Below, piece by piece: positions 22,901 through 34,100 of a stretch of DNA of 64,000 nt. Position numbers and translations under genes: made by a program. Source of the DNA: Litoditis marina (taxonomy: Eukaryota > Nematoda > Chromadorea > Rhabditida > Rhabditidae); contig OZ038439.1 of the NCBI GenBank assembly GCA_964036275.1, positions 11,240,904-11,304,903 of the forward strand. The letters run 5' to 3'. The notes beneath the pieces are model-generated. The model did not search any database. It was not told where the DNA came from and saw only the letters and a list, made by a program, of their open reading frames with translations. Position 1 is the stretch's first letter. Each line of letters starts with the position of its first letter.

Positions 22901-23789
22901 GTATGTGTCGGACACATCTCACATATAGCTACAGTAAGACTCTGGCGTTTCTATGGTTATGACTATAACTATGTATTTTTCAGATGTCCGGCGGATCAAC
23001 ATGGACTAGAGCTATTTTGCCGGCTACAATTATTGGCGTCTCAGTCAAAGTGCTCAGTATGGTTCTTATTTGGCTGGTGATATGTAACATAAGAAATCCT
23101 ACAGTAACAACATGGTTGATGTATGGCTACTATTTGGTTAGTTCTGATATTATAGGGTTTTTAACTCAGTATCAAAATTCTTCATTTAGATCAAATTTAA
23201 AGTTCGAAACACAACCACGTGAAACAAATTCAAAATGACGTGAAAAGTTGGGAACAAATTATAGGCCAACACTTGCCCGGCGAGTGAACAAATTTCCGTC
23301 GTAGTTTGATAACTATGCATGCCATATCATGTATATGTCGATGAAGCTTACGAGTTTTGAGCGAAAACCAACCGGATCACACTACGCACTGAGCGAAATA
23401 AAGCAAAATACACCGCCTTGCCTCACGACGGGCCAACAATAAACATTTCTCCAGCTGTTGGATGTATATGTGATCTTGTTTTCCTACCTCGTGATATCTC
23501 TCCATAAACGACTTCGTCGTTCAACTATTTCGACTATCAATAGCTTTATATGTGTGCGGAAGTGGAGAGGTACAGTGTTTATTTAACTATTTATGAATAA
23601 AAATGAAAAAAGTATACTCATTTTTCAATTCAAATATTTCTTGTTGCTTAAAATCGTGAATTTGAAGTTATTTAAGTTTTTGTATACCGTTTTGTTTCAG
23701 TCGATGGCAACAGAACGGCGAGAAGTCGCGTGGAGCCACTTCAGTCTCAGGAGGATCATTTTAGATCACTTCAACAGAGCTGGAAATAA
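19993..23789 (+). CDS. Seven-transmembrane chemoreceptor-like protein, paralog 3
   Basis: Exons are 19993-20120, 20452-20567, 20807-20904, 21087-21171, 22114-22172, 22651-22731, 22984-23136, 23455-23569 and 23701-23789, encoding 307 aa. Exon order and phase are the same as in the other two receptors. Shared marks are LFLHGIVRA, VHETGFYM, LPRWAD, KATLERRFQ followed by MSGGSTWTRAIL, and the tail RVEPLQSQEDHF. Exon 7 is one codon shorter than in the paralogs and the C-terminus is shorter. The protein is a predicted membrane chemoreceptor of Sra-superfamily type. Intron 4 is expanded to 942 bases by a SINE-like repeat with a MITE inserted in it. That repeat's end lies about 20 bases from the exon 5 acceptor. 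Confidence 0.85.
21684..22096 (-). repeat. tRNA-derived SINE-like repeat, copy 3, split by a MITE
   Basis: On the minus strand this copy has the common head (TAGTCGTCGCCAACAGAAAG), an A-box region (GCGCATCGGTTAGCGCC), a B box (GGTTCGATTCG) and the tail. It is interrupted at 21806-22040. Removing that segment restores collinearity with the copies at 1317 and 52883. It lies in intron 4 of receptor 3. Confidence 0.7.
21806..22040. mobile_element. TATAG...CTATA MITE nested in the SINE-like repeat
   Basis: The left end TATAGTTTCGGTCATTCCCA and the reverse complement of the right end (TATAGTTCGTTTCATTCCCA) form terminal inverted repeats continuing through CACTGAGACTTGGCAGCGTG. The flanks fit a TA target duplication, as in Tc1/mariner-derived MITEs. 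A related element, with ATTTCCCAACTGG in its arms, is at 47704-47921. A relic with TTGGCACGCTGTTAAAGTCT is at about 54652. Confidence 0.75.
22333..22520. repeat. Dispersed 190-bp repeat, copy 1
   Basis: It is nearly collinear with 36016-36202: both run from ATAAAGACAGCAGAGGGTTC to CCACAACGGTTTGACAAATC. A fragment (GTGTACAGATCAAAGATACG) is at about 29592. It lies in intron 5 of receptor 3. The family is not recognised. Confidence 0.7.
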
Positions 23790-26216
23790 ACCTGTACTGA
23801 ATAGAAGACTCTCCATAATATAAGAAGTCTCCTGTGGCCGTATTTTGTAAGCTCAAGTAGCCATGTAGACTAGAGAAATTTTTCAATAGGTAATGTCTGT
23901 CTCAGTTTTCAATAGTCCTTTTTCTGTATTTCGTTTGTTTTCAACGGTACCATTCAGTTCTTCAAAAATGGGAACAGAAACTGTCGAACAAAGAGTGGCA
24001 GAAGTGATTAAATTTCCATTCAAAATTTGTCCATGTAACTTACATGGCTACTTGAGCTTACAAAATACGGCCACTGGGAAAAGCGATTTCTCCGAGCTCA
24101 CTCTCGCCGGAGTCAATCTCATGTGAATGGGATTATCCTGTTTAAGTGTAAGTGATTACTTTTGTAGTTCAACCAGTCACGTGAAAGGTAAAAAGTTGCA
24201 TTCTGTGAACGTGTGTTGACAAGCTTGCTGTTCTTTTTTTACCGTCAGCGTGTCTGGTGCCTTACGATTATGTGTGGATGTTTTTGCTTTTCTTCCGAAT
24301 CACTTCGTCTCAAAGCTGAAAATTCTATTCGTAATCGATTGTGCTTGTAAGTGCTTTGATACCATATTTATATTTGCCTCTCGACTGTTCTTTTGAATTG
24401 TGCATTTCACGAAGTATAAAACGCCATATTTATTGTTATTCAATGAGCAATGGGGCACGAGAAAGATAATATTTGTTGGATGCTTTTCACAGGCTTTTCA
24501 AATTTAATGGTACATTGAGACAGTTGGTTACATTCGTGAGGAGCGTGAGAGTTGCAAGATCCAGTACGGAAACGACATGAAAAACTACACCCTGTTACGC
24601 GATAAAGTATATATTTTACGTTACCCACATGTTTGAACTATTCGACTGTTTTTAGTGCAGTTATTTATGATAATCAAATAAGCCGTTAACAGTCTAATTT
24701 GTATACTAACACGTATAACTTGAACTCAAAGAGTTATTGTTTTCAACAACGCAGACCTAAAAGAACAGCATAGCTTCAGAAAAGTGGGGGTCTCTCAAGA
24801 GATTAACAGAGGTAGGGTCGAAGAATGGTTATGAATGTACAAATATATTCAGTATCTGAATCACTGTTGTTGTTTTGGTCACTTCATCAATAGTTTATGG
24901 TTCGACGTTTCCATTAGCTCGTCAACGTCCATTCAAAGTTATGAGATGCGATAAAACTGAATGTCTACTGTGAAAAAAACGGGACAAATATGAAATATTT
25001 TTATAATTGAACACACTTTCGGTTTGAAACATGTACAGCTGGTTTAAAAGTTGAAAAATCAATACAACGTTACGTTACGTGTGAGTCGTTCAATGCTCAA
25101 ACGTACAACCTAAAATTTGATTGAAACACTGTTAAAGTTTAAATGGAAAATGTCTGTGTATCTGTCGGAATGAAAAGTATAACTTGACTAGTTTAATCAG
25201 TCGTAGATACGTGGATTGTTTACGACGCTCGGTGTCCGCTGTAACTAGGTAACAACACGTTTTTCTTACGTAACGATTCTCATGACTTTAGTGAAAATTG
25301 AGGAAGTAGACCGCAAAAAAAATTTGGAGGTTTCAGAACAATATTATCAGGAGTTACATATGAGGGGAAGGGTGGTGCATGTATGCAACCAGCAACAGGA
25401 ACCAAAGCAAAATGATTTGCAAAAATATAAAAACGGGAGCTATCCGTCTGGCACCGCGCAGCAATCGGGCGCGCGCCAGGCAAGATTCTTTCTCAGTTTT
25501 CGCGAAATTTCGATTATATCGATTTTCGACTTTGTTCGACTTTAATCGGTTTTCGATTTCGATCTTAACAACCCTAATTAGGTCCCTAAGTGATTGGGTA
25601 ATGATATTTTACATCCTCTCACCTTTTCACAATTCGCTAGTAATGAGATAAATGGGTGATGTGGTTATCAATTTCAGAGAATCTCCCTTTCATTACTAGG
25701 ATCTCTTTAATTTTTGTTTGTTCTGAGTTTTTCGCCCCAGAGCACAGCCTAAAACAACTCCCCAGAGCACAGCCTAGAACAGAAACTAGATCAAAATCTC
25801 ATCAACGGATTGGAGCGTACAAGGCGATTCGTAATTATACTCACACCGAGCCATGCATTAAAAACACATTGTTCATCGGCCCGTACAAAGTTTCCTTGTA
25901 ACCAATCGACAAACAAGCATCAAAAACCATGTAATCAATTGAAGAACTTTCGATTCGGAAGAGGAGGTCCTTTAAACTTTATAAACATATTAGCCACATG
26001 TTACGAATGCACCATATTTGTTTTTTTCCTCTCTTTTCATTCACATTCATACTTTTCCCGTTTTCACTTGCGTAATAAATAATCATAATCTAGAATAAAA
26101 CACAACGACCGATCAGCGTTTATTGAGACCAAGAATGCAATATGAGCGGTGTATTTATATCACTTAGAAGTTACAACGACAATATTTAGACACAGTGTCT
26201 GTTGATCTTCCATTTC
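23790..26216. other. Intergenic region between receptor 3 and the SH2-kinase gene
   Basis: The two genes converge here. No exon is supported. A 33-base near-perfect inverted repeat at 23834-23866 and 24043-24075 sits just past the receptor stop. For the minus-strand kinase gene, TTTATT at 26119-26124 is the complement of AATAAA and could be its polyadenylation signal. Confidence 0.5.
23834..24075. repeat. Foldback repeat with 33-bp arms
   Basis: GTGGCCGTATTTTGTAAGCT continuing to CCATGT at 23834-23866 is mirrored at 24043-24075. The internal 175 bases pair poorly. It is probably a MITE relic. Confidence 0.7.
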
Positions 26217-29200
26217 TCAGCCGAAGGATTGGGCACCAACACTGAAATACATGAAATTGATCGAATTTAGAAAAAAACACATAGAAAAAGCTCAATAGGA
26301 GCTGGTCGATAGATCGACTGATGAAACGATGATTTGTGTTCTCTCAACTTTTTATTAAATGAAGCTTTGATTACTTTTACATAAAATATTCAAGCTTCTC
26401 AAACTATAATCCGACATCAACAAGTTTTCTCAAGGTTCGAACTATAATCTTGATTAAGTGACTTATAGGTTCAAACTACCGACACAAGTTTACTACAAAC
26501 AATAAGCGAACCATTCCGAATTGAAAGTTCAAAATACAAACCCACATTTGCAAATAGATTCGATTGTCATAAATGCTCCGTCCATGGTCGGTCTATCGTC
26601 CGGTTTTCTGTTCATACAACAGCTAATCAGAGACTCAATTGCGTGCAGACGGCACAGATTCGGGTCTGAAAATTCGATATATTTCTCGAATTACGAGAAC
26701 TCGTAAAAAAACATTTGATATCACTAGTTGAAAGCGACGATCGATATCAGCCTACAACTTCTAAGTAAATATTGAATCATCACTATACCAAAACAGTGAG
26801 AATAGAATAATTTGAAAAATCCATAAATTACAGTGTCTTACAACGAACCAGAGAAAGAGCGCGGAAATATTTCTGTAATGCATTACAATATAATTATGTA
26901 TTCACTACTTTGTGTAACAGTATATAAGAACAACTGGAGAAAAATTGATTTGGGATCGTTCACACCACTCACCATCGCCCTTGTTGGTGCCGCTACCCAT
27001 AATGTCCTTGAAGAGTCTTCCGATACTGTAGACACCAGAGGCTGAACTCAGCAGACGGGTCCACGCAACTTCTGGAGCCAACTTGGTGAAGTCGGCACTG
27101 GTCACACGCTTGGGGGTACTGTAACACAGGATCATCATATTTCAATCGATTAGAGCTCCTTGGCAAAACTTTAGCTTAACTGCAAAAAAAAAGAATCTAT
27201 TTTACCCTTTAGGAATGAGTCCCAGTCCTCCATTGAACATGATGCGAATGTTGGTGGGGTTGTTCTTCCTGAATTTGACAAAGAAATTATCCTCCGTCAA
27301 GGCACCGTGGAACAAATTGGCCATGTGAAGTTCAGCCATCACACTCGAAATTCCGCGACATACCTGGAAAAGTAAATTTTCTTCAACTTTATTAGATAAT
27401 TTGAGAGTGAATAAAAAACTAAGAATAATGTACTTACCAGAATCTTAGCACCAACATCCATACTGGGAACAATGTCGAGCAGATAGTCGGAAAAGTTCAC
27501 ACCAGGCATAACGCTGAAAAAATCAAAATCACATTCAATGTTAGATTTACAAAATAAAGTTTTTTGCACAATCAAGAATGAATAGCAGTGAACCAATTGC
27601 TCTAAAAACTGTTACTTGAAATAGTTGGATACCATTCGCATAGAAAAATTGTCGAACTTTAGATTCACGACAGCGTTGATATCTGTCAAGATTCACACTT
27701 TTTGATAACTTTGTGAGATATTTTAGCATTTTAATAGTTTACAGTGATGTAAAAACCTGAGTTGTGCCAATAGTTGTATTGTTTGTATAACTTACCTATA
27801 AACCAGGTAACCGGGTCCGGTAAGAACTGCTCCCATGGGAGATCTGACAGGCAGTTTTAGGTTGTCCATCACAATTGCGACACGCAGTTCCTGCAAAAGA
27901 AACATTTAGAAAATCAAACTAGAAAAAAACTAGAAATACTAAAAATCAAATTCTTCAAGAATAATAAGCAACGTTCAATAATGTTAAGCCATGTAGTTTC
28001 AAACTGGATGAACGGAGTTAAAACTCCTATTAGAATTTTAGTAAACAAATTTAGAATTTCAGATTCAAGTCACCTCAAACATCATTTGCTTCCACTCGAA
28101 ATCCGTCGTGAAGTTTCTCGGCTTTTTCAACACAACGTCATTGGTCTTTCCGTCGTTATCGAATTGTGCGCTGTAGTACTGAAAAACGAGATTGAAATAA
28201 ATTTTCGTCAAAACGTTGATTTGTACCACTCCCACTATCGCAAAACCAAAAACTAAACACAAGTGTTTTTTAAAATGAACAAGAAACATACCCTGAACTT
28301 TGGATCTTGGTTGAGCAGACGAACACAGTGAAACTTGTCTTCGTTGAGAATACGACGATCTTGGAGAACTTCTTTGGTCACGAGGCGACGGAATCGGATT
28401 TTGGCGTCGAGAATGGCAGAGACGACATCGAACTACAAAAATTATATTATGTAACAGTGGTATTACAGTACTTTGCAAAGAATTCTTTTATCCTAGAAAA
28501 AGGCAAATGAGGCTCGACGCGCAATGAAGTGTTTCTCTCTGTTTTTTCACATGGTTCACAATCATGTGCACATGACAAAATGTGCATGAAATGTTTCCTC
28601 TCGTTTTACGAGCCAGAACGTACAACTTGGAACTTGATACTTAGAGAATCAAAAAAACCGAAGACTGGAAATATAGAAATTGAAACGGGAATACACTAGC
28701 AACCTTCATTGATGAATTGGGAGCTCACCGTTGGCTCGCGAAGGTTGTAGATCAATTCTCCAACGCTCGGAGCACGTCCAAACACGATGCCACGCACACA
28801 ATACTCGTTCCTGCGATCATTAATGTTGGCAAAGTTTTCAACTTTGGGAGTTTGTCTGACCTAACTTGCTAACTCTACCACATTCTAAGTTTCTTACATA
28901 CCATTAATCACCTACAAGCTACAAATACACTAGTGTGGGAATGGAACTGTATCGATTCAACTTTAAATTATCCGTTCGCTACTGAACCGTTCGCTGTTAG
29001 TTGAAAAACTCGTTTGCCAAAATAGGTTCTCAGGATTGGGTTCGTTTTCAAGTTTTTCGTACATAATTGTCTCACGTTGAAAACGAGAAACATGTTTGAA
29101 AATTTATTGGGTTTTGAAACTACAGAGCGGTTGTATGCGAATGAGAACAATTTGAAATTGATTGCAAAAAGTTATTTTCATCTTCCTTAGTTGCCAAAAG

Positions 29201-30015
29201 CGCAGAGAAAAGTGTGTTCGCTTAGTTATGCTTTCGAGTTTACACATAACGCTCAAGTTTGACAACCTCTCATTTGTGTTCAAAACGGATCGAAATGAGT
29301 GGATAAAAAACTTATTCCGGAAAAAAACAATAAATCAATTTGACCCACGTCTCGAGATGATCGATAATCATGTGATGTACGGAGTTGTCTTCGGCTTTGA
29401 CGGAAAGACGAAGGGCGTAGGCGGCGTTGCGAGAGAGACAAAAGTCACCTGTAAGTGAAGGAATTGAAATTCGAAGTTGAGCTATCATACTCAGTTTTCT
29501 ACTATTATCCTCCACATTATCTTGGCTGAGAATCGAATGACTGGTGCCATTATCTCATGGAAGTTTCATCAGTTTTTGTCAGCAGATGAGAGAGTGTACA
29601 GATCAAAGATACGCAGACGAGATACATCCACTGACCAGTCTCAGTGAGAAAAACGGTGGAGACGAAGTCCTCGGGTAGAAATCCAAGACATTTGTCACTC
29701 TTGTGGTCGAGCTGGAAGAAAAAACTTATCTTCGATTCTATTTTGATTGTGATTCAGTTCATTTTTCATCAGTTCTCAAAATATTATTTCAAGAAATGTT
29801 CACATTTCTCTCCATTCTCAGTAGTTTTTCAGCCGAATAGTTGAATTTCAGCAATCCAGAAAGAAGAGCATCACAGGTAAATGATCAGTTGAATCAATGG
29901 ACTACATCATACTGTATCTAGGTTTCTAATGTGAAACTAAAAAGGAGATGTTTACCAGGAAGAGGTCGGCGTCCAGTTCAGAATCCCATTTTTGGGACAC
30001 GTCGGTATTTGGCAT
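26217..30015 (-). CDS. SH2 domain-tyrosine kinase-like protein, predicted pseudokinase
   Basis: Twelve exons, 5' to 3': 30015-29956, 29711-29636, 29448-29349, 28810-28729, 28432-28292, 28178-28074, 27890-27796, 27513-27438, 27363-27206, 27118-26973, 26665-26542 and 26241-26217, encoding 395 aa. The N-terminal third is SH2-like: LGFLPEDF, then GDFCLSRN (an FLVR-type arginine kept), then VHHMIID and FGRAPSVGELI. The kinase-like part follows, with a beta-3 lysine (VVLKKP), HGALTEDN where HRDLxxxN is expected, FNGGLG in place of DFG, APEV, and CCMNRKPDDRPTM near the end. The catalytic Asp is Ala and the DFG Asp is Asn, so catalysis is unlikely. This layout is that of the Fer/SPE-8-type kinases expanded in nematodes, many of them sperm-expressed. 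The start was chosen 12 bases after a TTTTTCAG acceptor that may be an SL site; an upstream exon near 30400-30325 is possible. The last junction has an alternative donor that would extend the C-terminus to 26186. Confidence 0.8.
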
Positions 30016-31165
30016 GACTTTCAGACACTGAAAAAGACGATTGTAGGAAAAAACAGTAAAAACATAAGTTCAGTTTCTGAATCAAACTGGGCATCTATTT
30101 GAAGATCGTTACGGTAAATGAGAAGATCATATTTCTGCTCTGAAATAATAATTTTCCAAAGTGTTCTACCTCAGTGTTTCAGATGTCAAATTATAGTAAA
30201 ACTTTGATCAGCTGATAACGAAAATTTCAATTTAGATCAACTTGGAGTTACTACAACGAACACTATTAGTCCCAAAGCCATAAACATCAACTGCAAAAGA
30301 GAGGAAGAGGAGAGAAAAACTCACAGCCAGTCCTGATGATGGTCTCAGGAAGAATGAATGAGAAACCGATTCGATAGACAGTGGAACGTACTGTTTTCAA
30401 GGAAAACCTAGAAAACAAGTTTTACCAAGAGTACAAAAACCGGTGAAAACAAGATTCACAGAAAGTGCAAAACCGGTTAACCACGCGAAAGAGGGCGTCA
30501 AACTTTTCCAAGGAAATTTTATGGAAGCGGTGGATTCAGGAAGTCTTGATGCAGCTTCTGATTGATTGTTGAAAACCGTCAAAATTTTGGCAGACTTTCG
30601 GTAGTTAAATGTTTTCAAAATAAATTTCAAGGAAAAACACTTTGAAGGACTCGATCGTTCATTCTGAAAGACGTTCAAAAACAATAAATAATATATAAAT
30701 ATCAGGCTTCGCAACCTACGTGTTTGCTTCACATATGGAATCAGAATACAGATTGGTTGCAAAACTTTAAAACAAATCTCAAGTTCCTCTCAGAACAGTT
30801 ATAAAAATTATGGCGAGCTGTCGGAAGTTTTCTTGTTATGTTTAAAGAATTACAATTTTGAGCAATCGAATGTTTACTTTGAAAGACGTTCAAAAACAAT
30901 AAATAAATAAATGTCCCACTTTGCAAACTGTTCATTTCCTTCTGAAATGGAATCAGAGTACAGATCGGTTGCACAACGTTCAAACAAATCCCAAGTTCCT
31001 TTCAGACTAGTCATCGAAATGTTGGCACCCTGCCGGAAGTTTTCTGTGTTCAATTTGTAGAATAACAATTTTGAGCAATTGAATGTTTATTTTGAAAGAC
31101 GTTCATAGACAATAAATAAATAAATATTACACTTTGCAAACTGTTCATTTGCTTCTGAAATGGAA
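30016..31165. repeat. Triplicated 3' end of the downstream mucin-like gene
   Basis: Reading on the minus strand, the segment from the stop-codon context GTACTCTGATTCCATTTCAG (31174) recurs at 30961 and, diverged, at 30749, giving units of about 212 bases. Each unit contains AATAAATAAATA-type polyadenylation sequences and GAACGTCTTTCAAA-like text. The third unit is the most diverged. No other gene lies here, though an optional 5' exon of the SH2 kinase may occur near 30325-30400. Confidence 0.75.
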
Positions 31166-34100
31166 TCAGAGTACGAAGAGAGCAATTGCAATCGTCATCA
31201 CACTGGAGATCAACGACAAAGTCATCGATCCAGAAGCGGGCTGGAAATGGGCAATTTCAATATTGTTTGTTGTAAATGGGTACAAATGTTATAATACAAG
31301 GTAAACTTAGCCGCGGGCCCCGCTAGCTGGGGGAGCCCCCAGACCCCCGTCTGTAATGTCGGGTTGGCTGATTTGTGTTGTTGGTTGAAACTAGAAGTTT
31401 TTTTTAGAGAGAACAAGGAAGCTCTCACTCTTTGTACATTACATCCACTACTTATTTCTTCATCGAGAAGGAGAATTCGAGCAGATTTTCGGGTTCTTAT
31501 TTAGTTTAGAACGTACCGTGGTTGGGTATTCGTCTGAGCCAGGAACAGCGTAGAGGTCAGAAGTGGAACCGCCTGAAAGGTCAGAATTCAACTACCGTCA
31601 GATGAACATAACTGATCAAATATAAAACTTTTGCTGTAATAAGGGAACAATTCAGAGAAGCTTGAAAACGTTTATATGTCATGAAGAGTATACTCAATCA
31701 GTACGTCAGAAGAGACCGAAGGCAACTTTGCATTCGGACTAAGGTTCATACTTCTTATGCAGTCTAACTCATAACTCTACGGTCGAAATAACGCGATCTT
31801 TAGACGAGACGAACTGTAAACTCACAAACTAGATTTCAGAATCTTCAACTTGATTAACAACTCTAATTCTGACAAACCTTCCGGTACTTGAGGTGATGCG
31901 GTGGTTGGAGAAGGCACGGCGTCAGTGTATGTCGTTGAAGGTAAATAAACGGTTGGATCGATTGGGTTAGGGCCGCACTTAGCCGGGATGTCGTCACGTC
32001 TGAATATGGAAATTTTTCATGGAACTGAATTGTTTTGTGGCGTTGATTTGTTGTTTGGTTTCAAAGATTCTGTTAAAACAGTTTGGAAAAGTTCAAACTA
32101 TAATTCCGAACCAAATAATTCTCAAGATTGCGATGGTTTCGGATGAAGGTTAACATCGAAAATTGCATACTTGATGCCGACAAATTGTTTAACAGCAGAG
32201 AATATCAGCTCTATTATGTAACTAAAGAAAACAAAGAAAAGATAGAACCAGAAAGTGGTATGACCTACTGGATGATACTTTGAGCCACAGCTTCGGAGCA
32301 GGTGTAGGTTGCGCTTGGTCCGGCTGAAATACCCGAAATGGCTTATTCCACTTAAAATTCACAAAAATTTATTTTACCGTGTCACCAACATTCAGACACA
32401 TAAAGTTTGTTTTGAAGCGCACGTAGACTTCTGGCGTTTTTTTGCGTTCTAGGTTTTCAGACGTTATTTGTCACATCAGGATATTACAAAGTTATTTAGC
32501 AAAAAACTAATTGTAGATTTGCCAATTTACAGTAAAGTGGAATTTGACTAACCTCTATTGTTTAACGTGTGCACCACCTGGCATCTTCCGCGATTTCTCG
32601 CTTCAGCACACGGACACGTTTTCTGAAAAAGACTTCATCTAAAAATGGTTCAATCCTTCCAGTAAACTATTCATTCAGATTTGCATTTCATTTTGAAGAC
32701 TTTTGAATCAACATATTTCGGTTAGGTTGAGTTTTTGAGGCCACAGCTGTCTGTGGAACGATGAAATTTCAATTCAACATGGGGAATATTTTTCTAAGAA
32801 CTACACTGGTACCAGTACTGTTATGGGTTGTGTGCGCTAAAAACAGGACACGAATTATATTCACTCTGGTCTCATGTTGCTGTCCAACAAAAGCGTTTTC
32901 TCGTGGTGAAACTACGCAAACTAACTCCGTTTCCTAGTTGCACGTCACATCCACAGAGAACTTGCACATTTGAAACTGATACGGTGACGAAGCAGCAGTT
33001 TCTGAAATAAAACAAAAATAGAACAAGTTCGAGAAAAAATACTACTGAAACTTGCTATTCACACTGATTTTAGCTATAAAACTTGATATTTTGAACTGGA
33101 TAAACGTGAAAAACAAGAGAAAGATCCTGACACTTCAGGTACAAAAACTTATATTCCGAAATAAAACACTACAAACTCGAGAATCGTAAAAACTATGAGA
33201 GACAAGTTCACAAACCCCGGTGTGCTTTCTGTAGGCAAAGTTGGTCCGTAGGAAGATGCTTCCGCATATTCGGTTTCGATTGTTTGCAAAGTTGTAGATG
33301 AGGGAGCGGGAGCAGAGGTGGTTGGAGCTGGAGTGGTGGTAGGGGCTTCAGTTGTAGCAGGAACTTCAGTGGTGGTAGTTGGAGCCGGAGCCGGCGTAGT
33401 ACTGGGAGCTGGAGCTGTAGTAGGAGCTGGGCCAGGAGTAGGAGCGACAGTTCTAGAGGGAGTTGACCATTCTGCAGGTGGGTTGGTAACACCTCCCGGG
33501 GAAGGATAGTAGCCGTTACAACAGTTACTTTGTTGATAACACGGCAATTGAGTACAGGGTTGAGGTGGCGGGCAGTAGCTGGTTCGACAGCGTGGTGGAG
33601 GCGGGCAGTAGGTCACGCGACAGGGTGTGCGTCGGGGTGGAGGTGGGGTGGTGGTTGTGGTTGTGGTTGTAGGTGGAGGTGTTGTTGTTGTTGTTGTTGT
33701 GGTGGTGGTGGTGGTAGTGGAGGTAGTAGAAGTGGTTGTGGGTTCAACGCAAGGTTGACTGTAAATTTTTTATAATTCTGAAAAGTACCAAATCAACTAA
33801 TCGTTGGCTGTGAATTGGGAATATTTGTTCGAAGAACACCTCATCAATAACCATTAACTGAAACTAAGATTGGAAGTTCCAGAAGGACCTAGTTCGTGGA
33901 AGGTTAACTGCAAGTGAAGACTGAAAGTTCAAACAGCACCCATCCTCAGTTCTCACCAAACTACCGTCAATGGCTCATTTGAATACGGTTAAATGCTCAA
34001 GAGTACAGGGTTCACTGCAAGTTTGGGAGATTGTATGTAAAAGTATTGCTAAATTCTCACACGAGTAATAGTTGAATTTAACTCACCAAGAGTATATAGG

